Part shown: in pieces, positions 9,532 through 17,877 of the stretch
Numbering within the stretch: the first letter of the stretch is position 1
How the letters are laid out: each line of letters begins with the position of its first letter
Assembly (NCBI GenBank): GCA_019057815.1
Contig: JAHLWR010000024.1
Span: forward strand, 1 to 52,514
DNA: 52,514 bases
DNA from: Candidatus Heimdallarchaeota archaeon
Lineage (GTDB): Archaea; Asgardarchaeota; Heimdallarchaeia; Heimdallarchaeales; Heimdallarchaeaceae
Direction: 5' to 3'
Notes under the pieces: model-generated
The model's input: the letters and a program-made list of their open reading frames with translations, nothing else
The model's database searches: none
What the model was told of the DNA's origin: nothing
Made by a program: the position numbers and the translations under genes

Positions 9532-9860
9532 CTAAATCTGAATAATCCTGCACAGCTTATTATTGATTTCTTTTTTTAGATCGCTCCCTAGTTCACCAAT
9601 CTCTCCAATTATTAAATCCTTTAAAATAGTTGCAATTTTATCAAGTTTGATTACTGAATTTACCTTCAATCCAGAAAGTTGAAAATCCTTATGGTCAGTG
9701 GTTAGTAAGATATCTGTGTCTAATATTTTGTCAGATATTTTTGAAGAGATGAAAATAACAATTACATCTTTTGTACTTTCAAAAATAATAAGAGCTGGAC
9801 ATAACTTGGCTTTCGTTAAATCTGTGAAGGGAAAAGATAAAATAACTATTTTCCTTTCAT
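9532..9860 (-). pseudogene. PemK/MazF-family toxin, frameshifted at codon 4-5
   Basis: The minus strand starts with ATG overlapping the antitoxin stop (ATGA) and reads MKGK then TAG. One extra A in the run of four A's at 9849-9852 would give MKGKIVILSFPFTDL, the classic PemK/MazF opening. The remaining frame continues unbroken through CPALIIF, DVIVIFISSKISD, TDILLTTDHKDFQLSGLKV and NSVIKLDKIATILKDL to a TAG at 9532-9534. The repaired protein would be about 109 aa, normal for these mRNA interferases. So the toxin is either inactivated by a one-base deletion, a sequencing indel in a homopolymer, or expressed by slippage. The intact antitoxin gene lies immediately upstream. Confidence 0.82.
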
Positions 9861-10045
9861 TGATATCTAACCTTTAGATCTTCAAGAGAATATAGATTCG
9901 GTTCATTATCAAGAAATTCCTGTAGAGAAAGTTCTGAGAGCTTTAACATAGCTATTACATCTCTATCTGAAATCAAATCATCTAATTTCTTAGAAATTTC
10001 ATGCATTTGTTTCTTTATTTCTTCTAATTCAGATTCTATTGTCAT
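9857..10045 (-). CDS. Antitoxin of the PemK/MazF-like pair
   Basis: A 62-aa acidic, coiled-coil-like protein (ELEEIKKQMHEISKKLDDLI, then a short helical region SLQEFLDNEPNLYSLEDLKV). Its stop codon overlaps the ATG of the frameshifted toxin by the classic ATGA, indicating translational coupling. Small helical proteins with this layout neutralise their toxin by wrapping it and often repress the operon, but no DNA-binding fold is obvious here. The assignment rests mainly on gene order. It starts with ATG at 10045. Confidence 0.7.
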   Translation of the reverse strand: MTIESELEEIKKQMHEISKKLDDLISDRDVIAMLKLSELSLQEFLDNEPNLYSLEDLKVRYQ

Positions 10046-10087
10046 TGATAAAAAAGTAGTTTTTAGCCTAATAATCCTTTTCCTTTT

Positions 10088-10198
10088 CTACACAAATTGT
10101 GTAATAATTTTTTCATCTACTAGTGGGTCAATTGTTTGATGCTCTCCCAGCTCACCTAGAACCCGTATAGCCTAACTTCTCACTCCCTTACTAACCAT
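10088..10198 (-). pseudogene. HEAT-repeat protein remnant with in-frame TAG
   Basis: On the minus strand an ATG at 10198 opens MVSKGVRS, then an in-frame TAG at 10172-10174, then AIRVLGELGEHQTIDPLVDE and a TAG at 10088-10090. The VRSxAIRVLGELGxxxxIDPLV pattern is a HEAT/PBS-lyase repeat. With the piece at 9301-9507 this suggests a HEAT-repeat gene that decayed around the toxin-antitoxin insertion. Confidence 0.6.
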
Positions 10199-10244
10199 AG
10201 AAAATATTTTAACAAGAAAGATTTTACTTATGATTGATTAAATT

Positions 10245-11498
10245 ATGAAAATTTTGTTGATTTCCTATTTCTTTCCTCCAGATAAATCAGTTGGAGGTTT
10301 AAGAGCAGCGAGTATAACTAAATACTTTCCTGATACGGGTATTGAAGTAGTTTTGTTAACAAGTCAAACTGATTTAGAAAAAGCAGAGGGAATTCAAGAG
10401 CAATTCAACATAAAGGAGTTATTCACAGCAAAAAGATCGAAATTAAGATATTGGGGGTACAAAACTAAGATTCTTGCCCTTCTTGAACTTCTAAATTTGG
10501 ATAAACTTTTCGTTTTTCCTGATATCTATTTTCCTTGGATACGAAGAGCTGTAAAGGAGGGTAGAAAAGCAATAAAGCAAACTAATCCCGATTGTATTCT
10601 AGTGACTGCTCCACCATTTTCTTCATTTATTGTAGCCAACAAGCTTTCACTTGAGTTTAATTTACCTTTACTTCTTGATTATAGAGATCCTTGGAGTGGC
10701 AATCCTACAATTACGTATCCTTTGGAAATTGTTCATAAGAGACACTTTAAAATGGAAAAAAAAATCATTCAAAGAGCGGATTTAGTTGTAACAGTTTCTG
10801 AAGAATATGCAGAAGTTATTTCTTCAAATATAGACTTTCCACTAGAGAAGATTAGTATAATCTACAATGGCTACACTTCAGTATTTGAAGATGAGAAGAA
10901 TGTCCAGAAAACTAAAAAACTAAAGATCTTTTACTCTGGTTCCATTCATTCAATCTACAAAAAAACTTTTGATAGTTTCTTATATGCACTAAATGCTCTT
11001 ATCTGCGAAAAGAATCTCACACCAGAGGATATATGTTTCTCTTATGCAGGTGTAACATCACGAAAAACTATTTACAGGAAATTAGAAAAATTCAATATGG
11101 TTCCATTTTTTAAGGATTTAGGATACCTTCAAGGAGAAGAATATTATGAGCAGCTTCAAGAAGCTAATTTACACCTTGTTTTTAATCCAGAAATACACAA
11201 ATATGCTTTAGTAACAAAAATATACGATTACATGCAAGTTGATTCACATTTTCTTATCATTGGAAAACAAGGAGCAGTTGTGAAAATCTGCAAGGAAGTG
11301 AAACAACAATATACTTTTGCAAATGATGAAAAACCTGAAAATGTTGCTACAATGTTAACATCTCTATACGAAAAGTGGAAAGACAATAAATTAGCATATG
11401 GAGCACAGAAAGAGCTTGTATGCAAATATAGTAGAGAAGAACAAACTAAAAGATATGCTAATCTCATTAGTAAAACAATAAAAATCTATAATAGTTGA
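10245..11498 (+). CDS. Glycosyltransferase, family 4-like (GT-B fold)
   Basis: A 417-aa cytoplasmic glycosyltransferase. It opens with MKILLISYFFPPDKSVGGLR, the usual start of GT4 enzymes, where the Gly-rich loop binds acceptor or donor. The N-terminal Rossmann half includes PDCILVTAPPFSSFIVANKL and LLLDYRDPWSGNP. The C-terminal half has KISIIYNGY and KLKIFYSGSIHS, then LGYLQGEEYYEQLQEANLHL in place of a strict E-x7-E motif. Such enzymes transfer a sugar from a nucleotide donor to a lipid-linked glycan. Its donor cannot be predicted. It opens the surface-glycan gene group and is followed 148 nt later by another transferase-like gene on the same strand. Confidence 0.88.
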   Translation: MKILLISYFFPPDKSVGGLRAASITKYFPDTGIEVVLLTSQTDLEKAEGIQEQFNIKELFTAKRSKLRYWGYKTKILALLELLNLDKLFVFPDIYFPWIRRAVKEGRKAIKQTNPDCILVTAPPFSSFIVANKLSLEFNLPLLLDYRDPWSGNPTITYPLEIVHKRHFKMEKKIIQRADLVVTVSEEYAEVISSNIDFPLEKISIIYNGYTSVFEDEKNVQKTKKLKIFYSGSIHSIYKKTFDSFLYALNALICEKNLTPEDICFSYAGVTSRKTIYRKLEKFNMVPFFKDLGYLQGEEYYEQLQEANLHLVFNPEIHKYALVTKIYDYMQVDSHFLIIGKQGAVVKICKEVKQQYTFANDEKPENVATMLTSLYEKWKDNKLAYGAQKELVCKYSREEQTKRYANLISKTIKIYNS

Positions 11499-11646
11499 AA
11501 TAGAGCAGCTCAACTATCTAAATATTCGTTTTCTTGAGAATATGGTTTAAATAAACTCAATTAGCTATAGTTCCAACGGAGTAGTGAAAAGAACAGACGC
11601 AAGACATTTAATAGTATATTAAAAAATATCTTACCAGAAGAAGAAA

Positions 11647-13092
11647 ATGAGTAACACAGAATTGACCTTAAAATCGATGTACGAAAGGTTTATCCAGATT
11701 GAAGAAGAAATGTCATTATTTGAATTGAAAATAAATAATATTCATTTCTGGGAGAGAATAAGGTTCAATGCCTTTCAGATAATCTTTTATGAGAAAATTG
11801 TACCTTTAGAATCTGGTTCTGAGTCTCGAGTTTCTCCTCCTCCAAAACTGATTAACTATTTTATTAAAGCAAAAAATTATCTCTATTCTTTGGTAAGACT
11901 GGGAAAAAACCCCTTCATAGCAAGGAAAAAAGATATACTCATTCTTAGTAATCCTAAAAGAAAATTGCAATCAAATGGTAAATGGTGGGATGTTTATACT
12001 GACACTTTTATCGATAAACTCAATTATTCTGCTGTATCGATAGAAAGTGATTTTTCATTACAATATCTATCCCCCCCTCAAACAAAGAATCTCAAGTATT
12101 TCGCTTTTGCTAGTTTATTAGTAGAGATTAAAAGGTTGTTTAAAAAAGGAAAAGTAACCTTGAACTCTAATGATAAGGATGTTTTGGAAAGAATTTCTTC
12201 TGAATTTCAGAAGTTCTTCGAAATAAAGCTAGATCTCATTATACTTGTAACAAACATCCTTACAAGAAGATCAAGATTTCTTCCACTCTATTTTTCCATA
12301 CTGAAAAGAATTAAACCAAAGATTGTGATAGTTATATGTAGCTACGGAAAAGAGGACTTCATTGAGGCATGTAAAGCAAAAGAAATACCAGTCATAGAAC
12401 TGCAACATGGAGTTATAACACGATACCATGTTGGTTATTCTTATGAAAAAGATAAAGCAAGAAAACACACTTTTCCTGATTATTTTTTCTCATTTGGTGA
12501 ATTCTGGAAAGAAACAGTAAAATATCCAATAGATAAGAGTAAAATCTTCAATATTGGTTATCCTGAATGGGAAAAGAAAAAGGAAGAACTTAAAGAAGTT
12601 AAGAAAGAGAAACAAATTCTTTTTATTTCTCAGAAGACTATTGGTTATAACCTCTCAAAGTTTGCTTCAAATCTGAGTAAAGTAGATAATTTAGACTATA
12701 AAATAATCTATAAACTTCATCCTTCGGAATGTGAAGATTGGCAGAAAAATTTTCCTTGGTTGGAGGAAAGTGATATAGAAGTAGTTGAATTTAGTGGGAA
12801 AGAAATCTATCAATTATTTGCTGAATCGGAGATTCAAATTGGAGTGTATTCTACGGCAATCTTTGAAGGGTTAAGTTTTGATCTCAAAACATTTCTCTAT
12901 GAAGCACCGGGTATTGAATATATGCAACCATTAGTGGAAGGGGGTTTTGTAACAAAAATATGCGACACAGAAGACTTTTTAGAAAAAATGAAAACAAAAG
13001 AAATGAAAAAATTTGATTCAGAATTGCTCTTTAAAAGTAATTCATTAGAGAATATAAAGAGTAAAATTGATGAAATAATCAAAATTAAATAG
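11647..13092 (+). CDS. Capsule/surface polysaccharide transferase-like protein
   Basis: A 481-aa soluble protein. The second half has a GT-B-like pattern seen in capsule-polysaccharide and CDP-glycerol-type transferases: IKPKIVIVICSYGKEDFIEA, then VIELQHGVITRYH with the conserved QHG, HTFPDYFFSFGEFWKE, KIFNIGYPEWE, KIIYKLHPSECEDW, and a late IQIGVYSTAIFEGLSFDL segment where such enzymes bind the donor phosphate. The N-terminal 150 residues are less conserved. Likely role: adding a sugar or phosphosugar to the surface glycan made by this locus. The family is recognised only at superfamily level. It converges with the flippase gene (28 nt between stops). Confidence 0.7.
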   Translation: MSNTELTLKSMYERFIQIEEEMSLFELKINNIHFWERIRFNAFQIIFYEKIVPLESGSESRVSPPPKLINYFIKAKNYLYSLVRLGKNPFIARKKDILILSNPKRKLQSNGKWWDVYTDTFIDKLNYSAVSIESDFSLQYLSPPQTKNLKYFAFASLLVEIKRLFKKGKVTLNSNDKDVLERISSEFQKFFEIKLDLIILVTNILTRRSRFLPLYFSILKRIKPKIVIVICSYGKEDFIEACKAKEIPVIELQHGVITRYHVGYSYEKDKARKHTFPDYFFSFGEFWKETVKYPIDKSKIFNIGYPEWEKKKEELKEVKKEKQILFISQKTIGYNLSKFASNLSKVDNLDYKIIYKLHPSECEDWQKNFPWLEESDIEVVEFSGKEIYQLFAESEIQIGVYSTAIFEGLSFDLKTFLYEAPGIEYMQPLVEGGFVTKICDTEDFLEKMKTKEMKKFDSELLFKSNSLENIKSKIDEIIKIK

Positions 13093-13120
13093 ATTCCTTA
13101 TACTTTATTCGAATATTTTT

Positions 13121-14680
13121 CTAAGTGTTTCGGTTTCTGGATTGTTTAAACCCTTTAGTGTAATCTTTGAAAATATCTGTGAGGAAATTAATATCTTTTC
13201 TAGTTACAAGTTTTGAAACAAAAACCAAAATAAAAAATAATACTGTGCTAATCGAGAAAGAGATTACAATATTAGTTTCATAACCTAGAAAAGAGAATAC
13301 CCAGAAATAGAAAATAACACCTAACCCTATTGAAATCGCGGATATCAATAATATACTAAATAAGACTTTCAAATCATATTTAACCTTGAAATATCTTTGT
13401 GAAACAAAAAATAATCCTATAAAATATAAACCTCGACGTGTCAAATAAGCTAAAGATATTCCAACTAGTGGATTAATTGGAATAGTGAAGTAAGCTACCA
13501 CTACTGCTGCAATAAAGCTAATTACACCTACAATTCCATTCCAGTAGTTTTTGAAATAAAGACCATGACCGTAAGTAACTATACTTTGTAAGTATTGGAA
13601 GAAAACAGACAGAAGTAGTAAAGGAATAGCGGAGATACTTGGTAGATAAATATCTTTTGTAAAAAAACTGATTAGTAAAGGTGAGAAAGCGAACAATATC
13701 AAGGCTATGGGAATGAATACGATTATAAAAATCTTAGAAATTTGGACAGTTAGCCTTTCCATTTCCTTAAATCGATCCCTTTCAAAATTCTTGTAAATAA
13801 CAGGACGATAAACCATTCTAAACACGTTTCCAGCTATCAATATTAGGTTAACAACAGTCAATGCACCAAATCTGTACAAAGCGATAGTTGTTGTCCCAGT
13901 GGTAGGATCTGTAAAATCGATAAAAAGGAGGATAGCTAAATCAAATACATAAAATAAAATACCGGCAAAGTAAGGTGGTAACGAGTATTTAGTGATTTTT
14001 TTAAGCTCCTTTATTGAAAATCTCCCAATACCTATATCCTTTACTATTTTGTAAACACTATATAATGCTACAATAAACTCAGTAACAGCCAAACCTGCAA
14101 TTAGACCAAAAACACCTAAATCTAGGAAAATCACAAATAGTATCCCAAAAGGAATTTGAAGCAACACTCGCATAATTACAACTATAGCATAATGTCGACT
14201 GTTTTGAAGAGAAGTTGCAACAGTAAAACAAATTGTACTAAAGATTTGAGCTAATACAATAATCGCAATAAGTGATAGAGCAGCAATGTAACTTTCAAGC
14301 TCTAAAAACCAAGGCATTATATCACTAGTAAGATAAAGTACGAGTAGCGTAGCTACAATAAGAAACTCAATTAAAATAAATATAACTGTACCTGTAAAAA
14401 TAAGATCTCTAATTTCTTGTGTTTTTCCTTTCGTTTTGTACCTTATTGTATATCGATTTAATGCACTTGGGAACCCAAAAGCAGCAAAAGTCATAATTAG
14501 TGCAGCAGCTGAAATAATAAGTGTATATTGTCCCATTTCATCACGAGTGAGAACATTTGTAAAAATTTTAGTGAAAGCAACACCAAATAGTTTAGCTAGT
14601 GCAAATGAGATGATGAAGATTACAAGGAATTTAGAGCTCTTTCCTTGTTCAAACAAAGAATGTTTGGAAACTTCCGTCAT
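13121..14680 (-). CDS. Polysaccharide flippase (Wzx/RfbX-like, MOP superfamily)
   Basis: A 519-aa polytopic membrane protein with about 14 predicted helices, matching the usual length and topology of Wzx-type lipid-linked oligosaccharide flippases. The N-terminus has the characteristic KLFGVAFTKIFTNVLTRDEM and GQYTLIISAAALIMTFAAFG. It should move the finished lipid-linked glycan from the cytoplasmic to the outer face of the membrane. It is the last of three minus-strand genes (AsnB-like, pyruvyltransferase-like, flippase) and converges on the transferase at 11647-13092. The ATG at 14680 gives a charged cytoplasmic N-terminus before helix 1. Confidence 0.93.
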   Translation of the reverse strand: MTEVSKHSLFEQGKSSKFLVIFIISFALAKLFGVAFTKIFTNVLTRDEMGQYTLIISAAALIMTFAAFGFPSALNRYTIRYKTKGKTQEIRDLIFTGTVIFILIEFLIVATLLVLYLTSDIMPWFLELESYIAALSLIAIIVLAQIFSTICFTVATSLQNSRHYAIVVIMRVLLQIPFGILFVIFLDLGVFGLIAGLAVTEFIVALYSVYKIVKDIGIGRFSIKELKKITKYSLPPYFAGILFYVFDLAILLFIDFTDPTTGTTTIALYRFGALTVVNLILIAGNVFRMVYRPVIYKNFERDRFKEMERLTVQISKIFIIVFIPIALILFAFSPLLISFFTKDIYLPSISAIPLLLLSVFFQYLQSIVTYGHGLYFKNYWNGIVGVISFIAAVVVAYFTIPINPLVGISLAYLTRRGLYFIGLFFVSQRYFKVKYDLKVLFSILLISAISIGLGVIFYFWVFSFLGYETNIVISFSISTVLFFILVFVSKLVTRKDINFLTDIFKDYTKGFKQSRNRNT

Positions 14681-14762
14681 GCATTTACACCAAATGATTG
14701 AAAAAGAGAATTATAATGCCTATTTAAAAATATCTGAACATTGTGTTATGTGATTCAAAATT

Positions 14763-15791
14763 TCATTTCAAGTTTTCAATAAAGGGAAGCATTACATCGT
14801 AATATTTTTTCTTCATAAAGTCAGTAATTGAGTAGAATTTTTCAAATTCATTTTCAAGAGTGTGTTTAATGTTCCTTTTGAGATCTTTTAGAGCTTTAGG
14901 CATAAATGCTGAAACATCCAATTCATTGTCAATTGTTAATGAAAGACCTTTTCCTCTTCCATCTTCATGAAGCAAGAAAGAGGGTTTTTTGATACTTAAG
15001 AAATAGATGTGACTATGTACTCGATAACCTACATGTAAATCGTATTTTCGATATAATTCGAGCTTTTCAGCACCATAAGACATTTCAATTGTACTGAAAC
15101 CTAATGATCTTGCATAGAATTCTAAGAAACGATAAACATAACTAATTCTTCTTTTGATATACTGATCTTTGCTTATCCCCCTATGAAAGCTACATAATAT
15201 CCTTGCTCTTGGGAAAAGATTTTTTACGATATGAAAAAGTTTGATTGTTTGATAGGTATATTTGATTTTAGCAGGAGTTGTAATAACAATTCTTTTTATT
15301 TGTTCTGGAGGAATAAAATCAGTATTGATCGTATCTAAAGAATACCAAGCTGGGCATCCTGATAAAACAACATTGGTGATTTTATTCCAAGAAAGAATCT
15401 TTAAAGTTAAAACATCTCTTACACTAGATTCAGTGATATTTGAATGGATTTCTTGAATAGCCTTTATTGAACTATCAGTGAACCTAAATTCTTTCATGTT
15501 TAGGGGTAAACCTGACCATCCTGAACCAAAAGGTATTATTGGCACTTCAATTTTCTCTAAAGGATTGGTTAAGGGATATATTGCTGGGTAAAATCTCTCT
15601 CCATAGCCTGGTCCTCCACAGATTATAACTCCCTTTGAAGAGTTCACAACATCTAATTTATTATCTAACTTCTCCCATCTTTTATAGATGGTAAACTCCT
15701 CGTTTAAGTGTTCTTCTAAGAGTGCTTTAGCTCTATTAAAAATTAGATAATCGCCTGCATTTTTTTTTGCACCACTTAGCAATATATACAT
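14763..15791 (-). CDS. Polysaccharide pyruvyltransferase-like protein
   Basis: A 342-aa protein of the CsaB/polysaccharide pyruvyltransferase superfamily. It begins YILLSGAKKNAGDYLIFNRA (the GxxNxGD-type opening). It continues with GVIICGGPGYGERFYPAIYP, EIHSNITESSVRDVLTLKIL and VLSGCPAWYSLDT, and ends with the GYRVHSHIYFLSIKKPSFLL segment that carries the conserved His pair. These enzymes attach pyruvate ketals from phosphoenolpyruvate to surface glycans, but some relatives act as glycosyltransferases, so the exact reaction is uncertain. Upstream of the flippase by 82 nt on the same strand. Confidence 0.85.
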   Translation of the reverse strand: MYILLSGAKKNAGDYLIFNRAKALLEEHLNEEFTIYKRWEKLDNKLDVVNSSKGVIICGGPGYGERFYPAIYPLTNPLEKIEVPIIPFGSGWSGLPLNMKEFRFTDSSIKAIQEIHSNITESSVRDVLTLKILSWNKITNVVLSGCPAWYSLDTINTDFIPPEQIKRIVITTPAKIKYTYQTIKLFHIVKNLFPRARILCSFHRGISKDQYIKRRISYVYRFLEFYARSLGFSTIEMSYGAEKLELYRKYDLHVGYRVHSHIYFLSIKKPSFLLHEDGRGKGLSLTIDNELDVSAFMPKALKDLKRNIKHTLENEFEKFYSITDFMKKKYYDVMLPFIENLK

Positions 15792-15968
15792 AGGTATTTG
15801 TTTTTTAGTTGTATTTATTAGATTTGTGGTTTTCTTTTAAACCCCAAAGGGCTTAAATTACAAAGTCTCCATCTTTAGCTATTCAAATTATTCTCAAGAT
15901 ACTTCAAAATCATATCATAGATGATTATTTTTAAAAAAATCATTACTTTATTTCTACTTTTGAACATA

Positions 15969-17744
15969 TCAATTTGATTTTATTTTGGACCTAAATCTTT
16001 CAAGAAAATATTCCACAGTATAAACTCTACCTAAATCTGATTCTTTTAATCTCAACTTATTAATTCTTTTTCCAAAGATTTTAGTGAATAACAGTTCTTG
16101 TTCTAAATATTCTCTCCAAGGTTTTCCTATTTTTGCTTCAGGTTTTATAGCTCTTTTCTTTTTACTTCTGCTCTTAGTTATATTTTTGAGAAGATTTTTT
16201 GTTTTAAAGATCAAGTATTCATCTTTGATAAATGTTCTAATAACAATTCCTAGAATGACTTTCATTTTTTCTTTAATAGTCTCATTTGGTGTAATGATTT
16301 TCCTCTTATCTTCACTCCAAACGAAATTATATCCATAATTTGATTTATATGAAGCAAATTCTTTATCAAATTTCTCAATTATTTGCATCATAAATTTCTC
16401 ATCATCTTTTTCTTTTCTACTAATTTTGAATACAAAAGATGTTAACTCATAATCCAAAAGTGGATGTAAGCGATATCCATATCTGTTGAAAAAAGAAATT
16501 CTACTCCCACCCCAATACATCATTTTAAGAAAATAATAAACTCTTTCGAGTTCCTCCCTACTTAGTTTATCCTTCTTTTCATTTAGAAGAAAATAGAATT
16601 TTTGCTTCAATTTTTTTCTATAATTCATATGATCTTTTTTTGATAGAATAAATGGAATTGGAATTGTTGTATATTGCTTCCTCAATAAATTATTAATATT
16701 CTTAGTTTTTTTGTACTTTAAATCTCTATATAGTTCTCCTCCATAACCCCCGACAATCAAATCGAATTTTTTAGTTTTTTCATCGAAAATTATTGACGAA
16801 TAATAACCTCCAAAATTTTCCCTAATAAGTTCATTTTTTTCAAAGGAGCTGAAAATTGCTTCATCAAAATTTGAATCTACCATTTTTCTTTTAAAAAAAA
16901 TAATTTCTCTATTTTCTTCTTTAGCAATTTTTAAAGGAATAGCGGAATCTAATGGATCAGCGGTATTTTCATTTGTATTCAAAACGTGCTTTAAATTCAT
17001 ATTCTTAAAGATAGCACAGACTAACCTAGTATCATAACCAGCAGATAATTCTACTGATAATGACATATCCATATCTGTAAAAATATCAAAATACTTCTTG
17101 ATTTCCTCAATAATTGTATCAATAGTTACTTGTTTCTTTATCGTTCTTTCTTTGAAATATTCTTTTGTTTCTATCATATGTTTATTATCAAGCATATGAA
17201 TACGCCCGAATTTTAGAAAATCTATTTCCTTAACTGGTGTCTTGAGAAAGAATGCTTCAAACATCATGAATTCTATTAATTCCTGCTTGTTAATTGTAAT
17301 TTGATCTAGAATTTCGATGATAGAATAGAAAGAAGTTGAACAATAGATATTTTCATCAATAACGGAATAAAAGGAATGATAGGACCCAGTTTTATCAGTA
17401 ATTATGGTTACTTTTCCATTTAGATAGAGAATTAAATTAAAATGTCCCATAACTTCATTGAAAAGCTGATAATCTTGCTCTTTCAGGTAGCTTTCATATA
17501 TATCTTCTAAAGCTGCATAACCAAATTTATTATTAAAAAAGAATGTTCCCACTCCAATAACATAATCACTATCTCTTTTGAAAATATGGCTTGTTGTAGA
17601 TACATTTATTTTGTGAAAATAAAGCAACTTATATCCTTCAAAATTTAAAATGGTGTATTTCTTCATTTCTTTTTTACTAAAAATTTCAATAACTGTTTTC
17701 TCTAATACTTCACTTGTATTATTAGTTAGAAAAAAGCCACCCAT
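15969..17744 (-). CDS. Asparagine-synthase-like amidotransferase without glutaminase Cys
   Basis: A 591-aa protein with the two-domain layout of class B asparagine synthetase. The N-terminal half (about 1-190) resembles the class II glutaminase fold but starts MGGFFLTN instead of MCGI, so the Cys2 nucleophile is missing. The synthetase half has the ATP PP-loop as MSLSVELSAGYDTRLVC (about residue 235) and the downstream GGYGGELYRD and HPLLDYELTSFVF segments. Members of this branch occur in surface-glycan clusters and probably amidate a sugar acid or another carboxyl group, using free ammonia or a separate glutaminase. It is not expected to be the cell's asparagine enzyme, since an AsnA-type gene is at 42772-43755. 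Confidence 0.83.
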   Translation of the reverse strand: MGGFFLTNNTSEVLEKTVIEIFSKKEMKKYTILNFEGYKLLYFHKINVSTTSHIFKRDSDYVIGVGTFFFNNKFGYAALEDIYESYLKEQDYQLFNEVMGHFNLILYLNGKVTIITDKTGSYHSFYSVIDENIYCSTSFYSIIEILDQITINKQELIEFMMFEAFFLKTPVKEIDFLKFGRIHMLDNKHMIETKEYFKERTIKKQVTIDTIIEEIKKYFDIFTDMDMSLSVELSAGYDTRLVCAIFKNMNLKHVLNTNENTADPLDSAIPLKIAKEENREIIFFKRKMVDSNFDEAIFSSFEKNELIRENFGGYYSSIIFDEKTKKFDLIVGGYGGELYRDLKYKKTKNINNLLRKQYTTIPIPFILSKKDHMNYRKKLKQKFYFLLNEKKDKLSREELERVYYFLKMMYWGGSRISFFNRYGYRLHPLLDYELTSFVFKISRKEKDDEKFMMQIIEKFDKEFASYKSNYGYNFVWSEDKRKIITPNETIKEKMKVILGIVIRTFIKDEYLIFKTKNLLKNITKSRSKKKRAIKPEAKIGKPWREYLEQELLFTKIFGKRINKLRLKESDLGRVYTVEYFLERFRSKIKSN

Positions 17745-17877
17745 GAATAGAACCCGATAAAAGATATTTTAAACCTTGTTATGTCAGAATTTAATAATTA
17801 ATTCAGGTTTTACTCTCCTCATCTCGATTCTTAATTTTATTGGAAAAACTCATATATAGATTTTTTTTTACAGAATT

